Source: Methylomicrobium sp. wino1 (lineage in GTDB: Bacteria; Pseudomonadota; Gammaproteobacteria; Methylococcales; Methylomonadaceae). From it: DNA of 64,000 bases. This document shows, piece after piece, positions 9,328 to 18,953 of this stretch. Numbering within the stretch: position 1 is the first letter of the stretch; each line of letters begins with the position of its first letter. The position numbers and the translations under genes were made by a program. Below the pieces are notes generated by a model that saw only the letters and a list, made by a program, of their open reading frames with translations, was not told the DNA's origin and made no database searches. The DNA is taken from assembly GCF_003932755.1 (NCBI RefSeq), contig NZ_CP024202.1, forward strand, positions 4,278,001-4,342,000. Reading direction: 5' to 3'.

Positions 9328-11415
9328 TCATTTCCGACTATCGCGTAATTCATTAAACAACATTATGTACAATTTGCTACTAATGATCTCATTTTTACTC
9401 AACTTGGCCAGCGTTTCCATTTGCTGGGTATCGAGCGTTTTTTGCCCGCTAACCGAATTGAAATGCGTCAACAATTCGTAATTCGACTCAATCATCTTAT
9501 CGAGATTTTGCTTGGTATTTGCGGCCAAAGCCTTGTATAAATCGATAGTTCGGCGCAATGCATCGGCATCGTCGAAAATCTCGCCTAGACTGGTATTTTG
9601 CAAACCCTCCAGCCTTCCGACCACCGTTTCGAGCATCTGATATTGAGTTCGGTAATAAATATAAAGCTCTTGAGGCTGCAAATTTTGCGACGACAAAAAC
9701 AACAATCTTCGCACGCCATTGATCAATCGCTCTATTCCGTCCACCGGAAATTTCTCGTCCAACTTATTTAATTGAGAATGTCCTTTTTCGATACGGGCCA
9801 TTTGAATATCCAGCAAATTGAGAATTTTTTTATAGACTTTCTCATTAATGTCGCTGCGATGATAGATTTCTTTCAATTCACTCTTTTCCATGCCCAGCAC
9901 AAATATGCGCAGTAATTTCTCAGTCAATTCCGCGGCATTCGGAAACTTGCCTCTATAGTCGCTCAAAGTCTTATCGTGCATTCGCCGATAACTGTCGCGC
10001 ATCGTCCGATATTGCTCCTCGCTGATTTTTCGGCCTTGAAACAAACGTTCCAGCGCATTCAATACTTCATCGTAAATCAATGCTTTACCTTTGTAATAAC
10101 TCACTTCTTCATAATCCGTCAGAGCATCGATACCGAGCGCGTGCATCACTTTACCGATTGTGGTCGCCTTGACCAACAAGGTAAAATAAATACAACCGAT
10201 CGTAATCGCAGTAACGAAATCCTTGACCGAAAAGTTATAAGCCCAACCCGGCAACGTCGCATCGTCCGGAATCAATAAAACCATAATGACCGCCAACGAC
10301 CCTCTCAAACTACCCCAAGACAACAAATGCATCCAGGAAATGGGAATCGGCTCTTCCTTCCGAGTCAAATTCAAAAGGCCCAGCAACGGATAAATCGACA
10401 ATGCACGCCCCAGCATCACGACAACAATCGCCAGTAATATTGGCAGAATCGCAACATGCAAATCGATCGATTGCCTGACGAACAACAAACCCATCAAAAT
10501 GAAAACCAGCGAATTCGTCACGAAACCGAAATAACTCCAAAACTTTTCCATATATTCTTCGATGCCGCGCGACATTTTGAACCGCCCGAAATTTCCGATC
10601 ACCATCGATGCGACCAAGGTTGCGATAATCGAAGAAAAGCGAAGCTGCTGATCGAATAACACAATATGCTCGGAGATCACCTCAGTTAAGATGAACGTAA
10701 AATGCGCAACCAACAACGTCAGCGTAATTTCCAGATGCTCATGACCTTTTACCCATTCGATCAGTTTCGCGAATGCAAAACCCATCAACAAGCCGAACAT
10801 AATTCCGCCGAACAGCATGATAAAAAAATTCAAAAAACCATTCGCGATCGACGTAGTTCCGGCAAAGCCATGCAGTAAAATTTCGAGAAACACCAAAAAA
10901 ATAGCGAACGCGGTACCGTCATTAAATAAGCTTTCGCCTTCGAAAATCAATGTGAGTCTTTTCGGCGCGCCGTAATCTTTGAATAAAGACAACACCGCGA
11001 CCGGGTCGGTCGAAGAAATAATCGCGCCGAACAATAAAGTTACGATAATCGGCACTTCAAAGCCAACCCATTTGAATACATAAAAACCGGCAATACCGAT
11101 AAAAAAAGTCGACGCCAACATGCCCGGTATCGCCAGCAAACTAATCGCCCGGATATTGTTAATCATATCGCCGATTTTGATGTTATAAGCCGACTCGAAA
11201 ATCAAAATCGGTAAAAATACGAAAAACAACAATTCGGGAGTCAACTCGAAACTATTGATAAACGCAAAGGCTTCGACCCGCGACAAAGGCACCAATAACG
11301 AGCCGACGACCACCAGCAGCACGGTATAGGGGATGCGGACCTTTCGCGCAGCCATGTAGACACCCAACGAAATTAGCATCAAGCTAAACAACGCTAAAAA
11401 TACTTCAAGATTCAT
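9328..11415 (-). CDS. CPA1-family Na+(K+)/H+ antiporter with long cytoplasmic tail
   Basis: A 695-residue inner-membrane antiporter of the NhaP/NHE type. Residues 1 to about 430 hold 12-13 helices with the transport signatures ISSTDPVAV (Asp137) and ESLFNDG (161-167). Residues about 440-695 are hydrophilic and helical, with several coiled-coil-like stretches, and probably form a cytoplasmic regulatory tail longer than in short NhaP proteins. The ATG at 11415 is preceded by GAGG at good spacing. It would exchange Na+ or K+ for H+ and complements NhaD. Ion preference cannot be read from the sequence. Confidence 0.88.
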   Translation of the reverse strand: MNLEVFLALFSLMLISLGVYMAARKVRIPYTVLLVVVGSLLVPLSRVEAFAFINSFELTPELLFFVFLPILIFESAYNIKIGDMINNIRAISLLAIPGMLASTFFIGIAGFYVFKWVGFEVPIIVTLLFGAIISSTDPVAVLSLFKDYGAPKRLTLIFEGESLFNDGTAFAIFLVFLEILLHGFAGTTSIANGFLNFFIMLFGGIMFGLLMGFAFAKLIEWVKGHEHLEITLTLLVAHFTFILTEVISEHIVLFDQQLRFSSIIATLVASMVIGNFGRFKMSRGIEEYMEKFWSYFGFVTNSLVFILMGLLFVRQSIDLHVAILPILLAIVVVMLGRALSIYPLLGLLNLTRKEEPIPISWMHLLSWGSLRGSLAVIMVLLIPDDATLPGWAYNFSVKDFVTAITIGCIYFTLLVKATTIGKVMHALGIDALTDYEEVSYYKGKALIYDEVLNALERLFQGRKISEEQYRTMRDSYRRMHDKTLSDYRGKFPNAAELTEKLLRIFVLGMEKSELKEIYHRSDINEKVYKKILNLLDIQMARIEKGHSQLNKLDEKFPVDGIERLINGVRRLLFLSSQNLQPQELYIYYRTQYQMLETVVGRLEGLQNTSLGEIFDDADALRRTIDLYKALAANTKQNLDKMIESNYELLTHFNSVSGQKTLDTQQMETLAKLSKNEIISSKLYIMLFNELRDSRK

Positions 11416-11667
11416 TCAGAAGCCTCGAATAGAAAAGAACGGCAAATGCCGGTGAGCGGCTCTTCTCAAACTATTTCGAACCGGCTGAATATTCTAACGC
11501 CCAATTGGCTTTTTATATATACTTCGCGCGGTCATGTTTGCGGATTTTATGGCAACAATATTTTGTTCGACGATTACAGGGCTGTTAGCGGTAGACTGCG
11601 TCGGGAACTGGCAGTCGACGATATCGCCGCTGTCGGACAAATGAACACGTCAGGTTGCTCGAAGTTA

Positions 11668-11917
11668 AGGATTTCGCGAAAAATAACTTCTTGGAGTCAT
11701 GAACTTTGTCGAGGGTTCGGTAACTCGCCTGGCAGGACGCCGTGAACCCAGCACCTAAATTATCAAAGAGAGCTAAACATAACCAATGGATTATGGAATT
11801 TAGGTGCTTGGTGAATACGTCCTTGTAGGCTTGACGGCGGCTTTCCCTGCCTCCGACACCTACCAATCGAGCAACCGAACCCTCCAAAAATAGGGAAGTT
11901 ATTTATGACCAAATCCT
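11668..11917 (+). repeat. MITE-like composite repeat (family A, copy A1)
   Basis: A 250-base non-coding element with imperfect terminal inverted repeats: AGGATTTCGCGAAAAATAAC at the left, GTTATTTATGACCAAATCCT at the right. Inside are GAGGGTTCGG...CGAACCCTC arms, an AGCACCTAAATTAT / ATGGAATTTAGGTGCT hairpin, and the family A core from GTGAATACGTCC to GCTTGACGGC. The same composite recurs at 35126-35422. It fills most of the 606-base gap between the CPA1 antiporter and the gene at 12022. Short open frames crossing it are not genes. Confidence 0.8.
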
Positions 11918-12021
11918 AAAAATCAGCTCCGTTTGCATTTATCGCTATCGCAGACAATGTTTTTAAAAAAAACCTATTTTGTCGTATATTAGTGACTACT
12001 TTAATCGTTAGGAACGCTTTC

Positions 12022-12618
12022 ATGAACCGACACCTCCCCCCTTGGAACATTGACGGCATTATCCGGAATATCTATCTCCATGAAATTATTTTTCTAGGCC
12101 TAATTGGATTGTGTTTTATCGGCGACCTGATCGGGTACCTATCCGAACGAGCAGTGCTTTTTTACTGGTTGACGATGACGCCGATTTTTTTTATTAGCTC
12201 GGTTGTTAGTGAAAAAGCAGCCGCACTGCAAAGCGGAAAAGATACGCCGCATTTTCTAAAATACGAATCGATTTTTTGGCTGAGTGCTTTCATGGCGGTA
12301 ATGTTAATCATGCTACTTTGGCATGCCAGCATTATTAAAACCGAAGCAACCGGCTTGATTATTCACATTATTCTTGCTCATACCATGCTCCTAACCGGAA
12401 CGCTACTCGGTATTCGCTTCTATTTAATCGGTTTTTTTCTATTCTTAACGGCAGGACTCACGATTGCGGTAGAAGGCGAAGTCGGACGCTCGGTATTCAT
12501 CGCGATACCCGTTATTATTTTAGGACTCTATTACGAAAAATATTTTCTGTTTCCTTCTATCCGAAACAAAATCGAGCAGGCCTATCGAGGCGATGAAATT
12601 TACGAAGATGAAGAATAA
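12022..12618 (+). CDS. Polytopic membrane protein of unknown function
   Basis: A 198-residue protein with about six hydrophobic segments and a charged C-terminal tail ending in acidic residues (GDEIYEDEE). The start at 12022 follows AGGAA by nine bases; a GTG at 11992 in the same frame would add ten residues. No family is recognised and no catalytic motif is visible. It stands alone between a MITE-like repeat and a REP-like repeat, in a region of ion transporters. An ion-transport accessory role is possible but rests only on position. Confidence 0.65.
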   Translation: MNRHLPPWNIDGIIRNIYLHEIIFLGLIGLCFIGDLIGYLSERAVLFYWLTMTPIFFISSVVSEKAAALQSGKDTPHFLKYESIFWLSAFMAVMLIMLLWHASIIKTEATGLIIHIILAHTMLLTGTLLGIRFYLIGFFLFLTAGLTIAVEGEVGRSVFIAIPVIILGLYYEKYFLFPSIRNKIEQAYRGDEIYEDEE

Positions 12619-12825
12619 ACCAGTCCGACTTCGGCAAATTTTCTTTACTGCCACCGGATCGGCAGTCGTCTCATAATCAGGCAATATAGAGTCTGTTTAG
12701 CGAGAATGCCTACAACATTAAACTACCGCCGAGCCTCCAACTACTACATTAGAGGTTATCGAATATCTGGCAACGGTGCTGTTTGATAAACTTTTGAATA
12801 TTGAACATCAGTGGCTTCGATAGTC

Positions 12826-12908
12826 GCGACGAAGGCGTCGCTCCCACAAGGGGATCGGGTGCTTGTGGGAGCAATCCCCATATCGTCCCCTCACCTAGCG
12901 TTAGGTGA
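12826..12908 (+). repeat. REP-like repeat family B (copy B1)
   Basis: It consists of GCGACGAAGGCGTCGCTCCC, CTTGTGGGAGC and a CCTCACCTAGCGTTAGGTGA hairpin (10-base arms, 4-base loop). The same modules recur at 30227, 30440 and 59597. The rest of the 504-base gap 12619-13122 shows nothing recognisable. Confidence 0.7.
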
Positions 12909-13122
12909 CAGCAAATGGTATCGACGTCACATTTGTTACAATAGCAAGACAGTGTCTACAAGTTATATATACCGACGAGCAACCCTTGGTGGGAATGATG
13001 GAAAATCGTGAAGTAATTTGCGGCCATATCCTTTTTAACCACGAAAATTTATCTGATACGCTCCACGCTTCTAACCAATTTTGGGTCATACACTTTTCAG
13101 CCAAGGGAATTATTCATCTTCT

Positions 13123-14784
13123 ATGAATTGGTTTATCGAGCTAATCAGCGAGGAATCGGTCCCGCACAGCCTAATTGTCATCAGCTTGGTTTCCGCATCG
13201 GGACTTGCCCTAGGCCGCCTTAAACTATTCAATTTTAGCCTAGGCATTGCAGGCGTATTGTTTACCGGATTGGCTTTCGGCCATTTCGAAGTAACTATTT
13301 CCTCTGAAATCCTGCATTTTTTGAGAGAATTCGGACTCATTCTGTTCGTTTATGCAATCGGACTTCAAGTCGGTCCCGGCTTTATTCATGCGTTTTATCA
13401 TCACGGCATCTTATTAAACATCCTGGCCGCGGCTATCGTGTTGCTTGGCGCCTTAACGGCCGTGTCGATCGGACTAATCGAAAATATTCCGATTGCCGCG
13501 ATAGTCGGTCTATTTTCGGGCGCAACGACCAATACACCGTCGCTTGCAGCGGCTCAAGAAGTCTTAGGCGGTTTATCGACGATCGATTCAGAAACCTTAA
13601 AACTCCCCGGCATGGGCTATGCGGTTGCCTATCCGTTCGGAATTATCGGCATCATTTTGTCCATGCTTCTGATCAAGCGTGTTTTCCAAGTAATGATCGA
13701 ACACGAAGCCGATGTATTCTCGCGCATTCAGCGGGCCAATGCTCAAGCCCCGGTTTGGAAGGATCTAACTGTCGAAAATCCGAATCTTGATAATATCACG
13801 ATCGGCGAAATTTCATTTTTCGAAGCGATGGGCGTCGTGGTAACTCGAATACTTCATGACGGCCAAGTCTATGTTGCCTCAATCGACAGCCGACTGCATA
13901 CCGGCGACGCGATTCGTCTAGTCGGAAGCCCGAAACAATTGGCAAAACTAAAAATGCTAATCGGCCCGGAGGCTAACGTTAATATTCAGGACATAAGCAA
14001 CAACCTTTATACCGGCCGTTTCGTTGTCACTAATAAAAATGCCGTCGGCCAATCAATCGCGCAGCTTCGTGCTTTATTCGGCGTCACCATATCGAGAATA
14101 CATCGACCCGATGTGGAATTCACGCCTACCGGCGCGATGCATGTTCATTTCGGCGACGAGTTGCTGGCTGTCGGCAGCAAGGAAGGCCTAGCAGGCCTTG
14201 AGGAACTACTGGGCAATTCTCTCGAAACCTTGAATCATCCGCAAATCGTGCCGATTTTTATCGGCATCGGCCTTGGTATATTACTCGGCAGTTGGCCGAT
14301 CTGGATTCCCGGTATGCCTTCGGCGGTCAAATTAGGATTAGCCGGCGGACCGTTGATTATCGCGATTATATTGAGCCGCATCGGCAATTGGGGCACGATG
14401 ACCTGGCATTTGCCGAAAAGCTCGAACATCATTCTCAAGGATATGGGAATCGTCTTATTTCTCGCTGCGGTGGGCCTACATTCCGGCGACCGGTTCATCG
14501 ACATGCTCATTCATGGCGACGGTTTATATTGGATGGCCTGCGCGGCATTAATTACGCTATTGCCGTTGCTGCTAGTCGGTTTTTTTGCACGACTGTTTTT
14601 CAAGCTGAATTATCTATCGCTATGCGGTTTGTTGGCCGGCAGCATGACCGACCCGCCGGCTTTGGCTTTTGCCAATGGACTGAGTCCTTCTCCGGCTGTT
14701 TCAATCGCCTATGCAACCGTTTATCCATTAGTCATGATTCTCAGAATCATTGCCGCCCAATTGATGATCATCTTGTTAATTTAG
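13123..14784 (+). CDS. AspT/YidE-type transporter with two TrkA-C domains
   Basis: A 553-residue membrane protein with the layout of the aspartate:alanine exchanger family: an N-terminal helix block (about 1-175), two cytosolic TrkA-C (RCK-C) domains (about 190-365, e.g. GDAIRLVGSPKQLAKL and GDELLAVGSKEGLAGL) and a C-terminal helix block (about 375-553). The two blocks carry the repeated family motifs FSGATTNTPSLAAA and LAGSMTDPPALAFA in matching positions. The ATG at 13123 is chosen because the first helix follows directly; a TTG at 13081 is an alternative. Substrate unknown; homologues exchange amino acids or carboxylates or remain uncharacterised. Confidence 0.82.
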   Translation: MNWFIELISEESVPHSLIVISLVSASGLALGRLKLFNFSLGIAGVLFTGLAFGHFEVTISSEILHFLREFGLILFVYAIGLQVGPGFIHAFYHHGILLNILAAAIVLLGALTAVSIGLIENIPIAAIVGLFSGATTNTPSLAAAQEVLGGLSTIDSETLKLPGMGYAVAYPFGIIGIILSMLLIKRVFQVMIEHEADVFSRIQRANAQAPVWKDLTVENPNLDNITIGEISFFEAMGVVVTRILHDGQVYVASIDSRLHTGDAIRLVGSPKQLAKLKMLIGPEANVNIQDISNNLYTGRFVVTNKNAVGQSIAQLRALFGVTISRIHRPDVEFTPTGAMHVHFGDELLAVGSKEGLAGLEELLGNSLETLNHPQIVPIFIGIGLGILLGSWPIWIPGMPSAVKLGLAGGPLIIAIILSRIGNWGTMTWHLPKSSNIILKDMGIVLFLAAVGLHSGDRFIDMLIHGDGLYWMACAALITLLPLLLVGFFARLFFKLNYLSLCGLLAGSMTDPPALAFANGLSPSPAVSIAYATVYPLVMILRIIAAQLMIILLI

Positions 14785-14929
14785 CGAAGCCATGAAACGC
14801 CATACGATTGCCAACCGACTCTACTCCTAGATTCTGCTCTTATCGATGGCAAGCTACATGGCCTGTTGGGCTGGCTATTTGCCGGCTTGGAGGGACTGAT
14901 CGCATTGTCTTTGTCATGCTTGCTGATCG

Positions 14930-15700
14930 TCACCTTGAATCCAACTTTGTCTCCGCATTGGCTGATGAGCCAAGCGTTTGTTCCTGCATCAACGCACGTA
15001 TCACGACCGATGCGCATACCCCGCCGAAAGCCGCCGGCAAATACGAGATCGTTCCGTAGGCGGATTTTTTATACCGGCTGCCTTCGGTCATCATCAACGA
15101 TTCCTTGATCACGGCTTCGGGCGAAAACACGGTTTTAACACCGCTCCGGATACCCATTTTTCGCAAGCGAATCCGAATGAACTGTGCGAACGGACAATGA
15201 TAGGTCTTGGAAATATCGACCACTTTGATTTGTGTCGGATCAAGCTTGCCGCCTGCCCCCATCGAACTGACGATTTTCATTTTGCGCCACTTGGCGGCCT
15301 GTATCAAAGTAATTTTCGGCGTCAAACTATCGATCGCATCGACTACATAGTCGTATGGGGTATTCAATATCTCGGGTGCGGTATCGGGCGTGATGAATTC
15401 GTGCCTGACGTGCAGTTTCAAATCAGGGTTGATAGCAAGCAGGCGCTCACCCATGATATCGGCTTTCGCTTGCCCATGCGTAGTCGCCAACGCCGGCAAT
15501 TGGCGATTACGGTTACTCGCCTCGACCACGTCGCCGTCCACGATAGTCATTTCACCGACGCCGGCGCGGCATATGAATTCGGCCGCGAACGAGCCGACTC
15601 CGCCCATGCCGACCACTAAAACATGGGCCTTTTGCAAACTCTCCAGTTTGGCCGGCCCGATCAATAATTCGGTACGGGACAGCCAGCTCAAATCAGTCAT
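14930..15700 (-). CDS. tcdA: tRNA threonylcarbamoyladenosine dehydratase TcdA
   Basis: A 256-residue E1-like (ThiF/MoeB superfamily) enzyme of the TcdA (CsdL/YgdL) family, which uses ATP to cyclise the t6A modification at position 37 of ANN-decoding tRNAs. It shows the Rossmann nucleotide loop GMGGVGS (31-37), the acidic strand end DGDVVEASNRNRQ, DAIDSLTPK and the SSMGAGGKLDPT segment typical of this family. The ATG at 15700 lies within the last codons of the upstream tatD-like gene (8-base overlap), which implies translational coupling. The frame stays open upstream to 15961, but that part is only the shadow of the tatD-like gene. Confidence 0.9.
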   Translation of the reverse strand: MTDLSWLSRTELLIGPAKLESLQKAHVLVVGMGGVGSFAAEFICRAGVGEMTIVDGDVVEASNRNRQLPALATTHGQAKADIMGERLLAINPDLKLHVRHEFITPDTAPEILNTPYDYVVDAIDSLTPKITLIQAAKWRKMKIVSSMGAGGKLDPTQIKVVDISKTYHCPFAQFIRIRLRKMGIRSGVKTVFSPEAVIKESLMMTEGSRYKKSAYGTISYLPAAFGGVCASVVIRALMQEQTLGSSANAETKLDSR

Positions 15701-16355
15701 ATAAAAAAACTCGGTTAAAATTGTTTTCGAGGTGTTGTTGAAGTTCGGGCAAATCGATTTGCAAAATAGCCGCCGCGGCCCGATATATGCTATCGATGGC
15801 CAGGCCCGAATCGTCAGTTTCCAGAAAGATCCGATTTCTAGGCACGGCGGGCAAAACCTTAGCGGCATTGCTATTAGGATGCAACAAAGCCATTCCGAAC
15901 GATAGATAACACCCCCGATCGACCAGGCACGCCGCGATTGAAGGCTTATTGTTGAAGCCATGCACGATCCAAGGCACCGAGGATTTTCGTTTCGATTTGA
16001 TACGGAGTAATTCGTTGAAGGCGCGCACGCAATGAATCACGACCGGTTTCCCGCATTGCTCGGCGAGTTCAAGCTGCGCGATGAAGATCGATTCTTGCTC
16101 GGAAAAAGGCGCGCCGGTCAATCGATCGAGACCGCATTCGCCGAGCGCCAATAAATTTGCATCGGCCAATGCGGACTTTAGCGTTTGCAGGGCCCCCCGA
16201 CAGTCTTGCTTTTCGATAAACCACGGATGAATTCCTAACGAATAATAGCCGGTCCAATGACCTGGGCCGGCCCATTCCGAAGTATCGAAATTGACAATAA
16301 CCTTGCCCTCGCCTTTGCCATGCCTGTGAATATCGATCAACGCACCGACCTGCAT
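15693..16355 (-). CDS. TatD-family metal-dependent hydrolase
   Basis: A 220-residue TIM-barrel hydrolase of the TatD family (metal-dependent DNases). The metal-binding pattern is present in order: IDIHRH (His10, His12), GIHPWF, GECGLD, VIHCVRAFNELL, VHGFNNKP and ETDDSG. It is shorter than E. coli TatD (about 260 residues) and nearer to the compact subgroup found in many gammaproteobacteria. Its 3' end overlaps the start of tcdA by 8 bases, so the pair forms an operon; no metabolic link is known. Confidence 0.85.
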   Translation of the reverse strand: MQVGALIDIHRHGKGEGKVIVNFDTSEWAGPGHWTGYYSLGIHPWFIEKQDCRGALQTLKSALADANLLALGECGLDRLTGAPFSEQESIFIAQLELAEQCGKPVVIHCVRAFNELLRIKSKRKSSVPWIVHGFNNKPSIAACLVDRGCYLSFGMALLHPNSNAAKVLPAVPRNRIFLETDDSGLAIDSIYRAAAAILQIDLPELQQHLENNFNRVFLYD

Positions 16356-16404
16356 CGAAAGACTACTCCCTTTTGTTTGAAAAACCGTCTAAGAATTAAA
16401 GGTA

Positions 16405-16549
16405 ATGGGATATGTCTATCGAGGACTGCCGTGAACCCATCCATGGGAGCTTGACGGCAACAATCGAACGCCATGAATGGCGTGAATGCGGATTTTGCAT
16501 GGAACAAAATCTGCCCTGCTGCCGACATCCTCGCTAACCACATCCCATA
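16405..16549 (+). repeat. Repeat family A element (copy A2)
   Basis: Bounded by ATGGGATATGT and ACATCCCAT as imperfect inverted ends. The core runs from GCCGTGAACCCATCCATGGG to GCTTGACGGC and folds as a hairpin with GCCGT/ACGGC at its base. A second palindrome, CGCCATGAATGGCG, and an ATTTTGCATGGAACAAAAT hairpin follow. It fills the gap between cysK and the tatD-like gene. Confidence 0.75.
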
Positions 16550-16551
16550 CC

Positions 16552-16590
16552 TTCATAAAGTTAGCCATTTTTTGAGTATAAAGGGAGTCG
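16552..16590 (+). repeat. Dispersed repeat D, copy 1
   Basis: TTCATAAAGTTAG, then TGAGTATAAAGGGAGT after an 8-9 base insert. The same two blocks occur in the reverse orientation at 48484-48513, without the insert. Confidence 0.55.
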
Positions 16591-16602
16591 TTTCAGCCTG
16601 AT

Positions 16603-17553
16603 TTAATGAAGGGAGTCAAACAACACCGAACTCAAATAGCGTTCCCCGGAATCGGGCAGGATCACGACGATGGTTTTACCCGCAAATTCGTCTTGTTCGG
16701 CTAACCGAATCGCCGCGACCATTGCCGCGCCACAGGATATTCCGCAAAGAATGCCTTCCTCTAGCGCTAAACGCCTGGCCATCTCGACCGCCTCCATACT
16801 CTCGACTTGTTCGACCCGATCGACGACAGACAAATCGAGCGTATCCGGGATGAAGCCGGCGCCGATGCCTTGAATTTTATGCGGTCCGGGTTGCAGCTCT
16901 TGACCCGCTAATTTTTGCGAAATCACAGGGCTTTCCTTCGGCTCAACCGCGACGGACAAGATATTTTTGCCTTGGGTATGCTTCAAATAGCGCGACACAC
17001 CGGTGATCGTTCCGCCGGTACCGACTCCGCTAACCAAAACATCGACACTGCCGTCGGTATCGTCCCAAATTTCAGGGCCGGTGGTTTTTTCATGAATCGC
17101 GGGATTGGCCGGATTTTTAAATTGCTGCGGCATAAAATAACGCCCCGGATCGCTTTGCACGATTTCCTCGGCATACCGGATCGCGCCCTTCATGCCTTCG
17201 GCACCCGGCGTTAACATCAGTTGCGCGCCAAACGCGGCCAAGACTTTACGCCGCTCGATACTCATCGTATCGGGCATCGTCAACGTCAATGAATAACCGC
17301 GAGCTGCGGCGACATAAGCCAAGGCAATACCGGTATTGCCGCTGGTCGGCTCGACAATTTCGATACCGGGCTTCAAGATGCCTCGCTGTTCGGCATCCCA
17401 AATCATCGCAGCGCCGATTCTGCATTTGACCGAATAAGCCGGGTTCCGGCCTTCGATCTTGGCCAATACCGTAGCCTTGTCGCCGGCGATACGGTTTAGT
17501 TTCACTAATGGCGTACGGCCTATCGATAATGAATTATCATCGAAAATGTTCAT
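16603..17553 (-). CDS. cysK: Cysteine synthase (O-acetylserine sulfhydrylase)
   Basis: A 316-residue PLP enzyme making L-cysteine from O-acetylserine and sulfide. The PLP lysine is Lys43 in [11 protein letters not shown]. The substrate loop PTSGNTG (69-75), the phosphate-binding GTGGTITG loop and the C-terminal [10 protein letters not shown] motif are present. The length fits CysK (about 310-323), and the YSVK context favours CysK over CysM, though the two are hard to separate by eye. The start at 17553 has a very good SD (AGGAGGGG). Single gene, flanked upstream by the HIT gene and downstream by a family A repeat. Confidence 0.9.
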   Translation of the reverse strand: MNIFDDNSLSIGRTPLVKLNRIAGDKATVLAKIEGRNPAYSVKCRIGAAMIWDAEQRGILKPGIEIVEPTSGNTGIALAYVAAARGYSLTLTMPDTMSIERRKVLAAFGAQLMLTPGAEGMKGAIRYAEEIVQSDPGRYFMPQQFKNPANPAIHEKTTGPEIWDDTDGSVDVLVSGVGTGGTITGVSRYLKHTQGKNILSVAVEPKESPVISQKLAGQELQPGPHKIQGIGAGFIPDTLDLSVVDRVEQVESMEAVEMARRLALEEGILCGISCGAAMVAAIRLAEQDEFAGKTIVVILPDSGERYLSSVLFDSLH

Positions 17554-17682
17554 ATCCCCTCCTGTTTTTATTAACTTGACGAGGGCTTGATGATTTCATT
17601 TTTGATCCTAAGCTGGCAAGTTTTTTCTTGCCGGTCGAATACTGGCAACTTGGCATTATGCGAAGAGTTTATTGCAAACCCA

Positions 17683-18021
17683 TCAACCCGGCGGCCAGCG
17701 CATCGAACGTCCGCCGAGCAAATGCAAATGCAGATGATACACCGCTTGGCCTCCATGCTCATTGCAGTTGATGACGGTCCGGTAGCCGTCCTCGGCCAAG
17801 CCTTCCTGAGCCGCCAATTTCGCTGCGGTCAGCAATAAATGGCCGGCCAAGCCGGCATCGTCGAGTTCGTTCAACGTGGCAATATGGATTTTCGGAATGA
17901 TCAAGATATGAACCGGTGCTTGCGGATGAATATCCCTGAACCCCAAGACTTTATGGTCTTCGTAGACCGTATCCGGCTTGATCTCGCCGCTAACCATTTT
18001 GCAAAACAAACAATCTGTCAT
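17683..18021 (-). CDS. HIT-family nucleotide hydrolase (HinT-like)
   Basis: A 112-residue HIT protein with the catalytic motif HLHLHLLGG near the C-terminus and an N-terminal MTDCLFCKM typical of HinT/PKCI-type purine nucleoside phosphoramidases. The start at 18021 is supported by GAGGAG seven bases upstream. It is the last gene of the dnaX-ybaB-recR run, ten bases after recR. The frame continues upstream in recR sequence but has no other supported start. Confidence 0.9.
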   Translation of the reverse strand: MTDCLFCKMVSGEIKPDTVYEDHKVLGFRDIHPQAPVHILIIPKIHIATLNELDDAGLAGHLLLTAAKLAAQEGLAEDGYRTVINCNEHGGQAVYHLHLHLLGGRSMRWPPG

Positions 18022-18031
18022 CGTAGGCTCC

Positions 18032-18628
18032 TCAAACTTGCCGGCGTCCGTTAAACGCGTGAGATAACGTGCCGCTGTCGATATATTCCAATTCGCCGCC
18101 CATAGGCACCCCATGTGCGATTCGCGTGGCTTTGACTTGATATTTCTTCGCCATCTCGGCAATCAGGTGTGCGGTCGCTTCGCCTTCAACGGTCGAATTG
18201 GTCGCTAAAATAATTTCGCCGACATCGCCGACCGCCAGTCTACTCTCTAACAAGTCCAAACCGATTTCTTCGGGACCGATACCATCGAGTGGCGACAAGT
18301 GGCCATGTAACACAAAATAAACGCCCTTAAAGGTTGCTGCTTGCTCGACCGCCCAAACATCGGCCGGACTTTCGACGACGCAAACCATCGATACATCTCT
18401 CGACTTATCGGCGCACAGTCGGCAAAGCTTGTCCTCGGTCAAGATTCTGCATTGTTCGCAATAAGCGATTTTTTTGCTGGCCGATAGTAAAGTTTCGGCC
18501 AATCGTATGGCTCCATCCCTGTCGCGCTGCAACAAATAAAACGCCATTCGCTGCGCGGATTTAGGCCCCACACCGGGCAAGGCGCATAAATCCGTAATCA
18601 GTTGCCCGAGCAATCCCTGTCTGATCAT
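18032..18628 (-). CDS. recR: Recombination protein RecR
   Basis: A 198-residue RecR, which works with RecF and RecO to load RecA at gaps. It has an N-terminal helix-hairpin-helix ([17 protein letters not shown]), a four-cysteine zinc finger (Cys57, Cys60, Cys69, Cys72) and a Toprim domain starting at [14 protein letters not shown]. The length is standard. It starts one base after the ybaB stop, in the conserved dnaX-ybaB-recR order. Confidence 0.95.
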   Translation of the reverse strand: MIRQGLLGQLITDLCALPGVGPKSAQRMAFYLLQRDRDGAIRLAETLLSASKKIAYCEQCRILTEDKLCRLCADKSRDVSMVCVVESPADVWAVEQAATFKGVYFVLHGHLSPLDGIGPEEIGLDLLESRLAVGDVGEIILATNSTVEGEATAHLIAEMAKKYQVKATRIAHGVPMGGELEYIDSGTLSHAFNGRRQV

Positions 18629-18629
18629 A

Positions 18630-18953
18630 TCAGAACGGCATTTGAAAACCGGGAGGCATCGGAAAGCCGGAAGTGAATGCGGACATTTTTTCTTCCTTCA
18701 TTTTAGCAACTTTGTGGACCGCATCATTAACCGCTGCCGCCACTAAGTCTTCCAGCATATCCTTATCATCGCCAACCAACGAGTCATCAATGTTGATTTT
18801 TCTCACTTCCCTTTTACCGGTCATCACGACCGTTACCAGACCGCCGCCGGATTCGCCTTGCACTTGCATCAGCGCAAGTTCTTCCTGGGCTTTTTTTAAT
18901 TCTTCCTGCACTTTTTGGGCTTGTTGCATTAATGAGCCTAAGGCATTTTTCAT
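18630..18953 (-). CDS. ybaB: YbaB/EbfC nucleoid-associated protein
   Basis: A 107-residue YbaB/EbfC family DNA-binding protein. The N-terminal helix is Gln/Lys/Glu-rich ([19 protein letters not shown]), followed by the beta segment [19 protein letters not shown] and a C-terminal MPPGFQMPF-type tail. Its ATG overlaps the dnaX stop by four bases (ATGA), so translation is probably coupled. Confidence 0.95.
   Translation of the reverse strand: MKNALGSLMQQAQKVQEELKKAQEELALMQVQGESGGGLVTVVMTGKREVRKINIDDSLVGDDKDMLEDLVAAAVNDAVHKVAKMKEEKMSAFTSGFPMPPGFQMPF

Noticed and set aside
11446-11887. Open frames of about 100 codons on both strands between the CPA1 antiporter and the gene at 12022
   Set aside because: They lie mostly in the MITE-like repeat A1, have no SD or recognisable domain, and similar frames occur in the repeat copy at 35126.
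15701-15961. N-terminal extension of TcdA up to 15961
   Set aside because: The extra 87 residues are only the shadow of the tatD-like gene. The conserved TcdA N-terminus begins at 15700.
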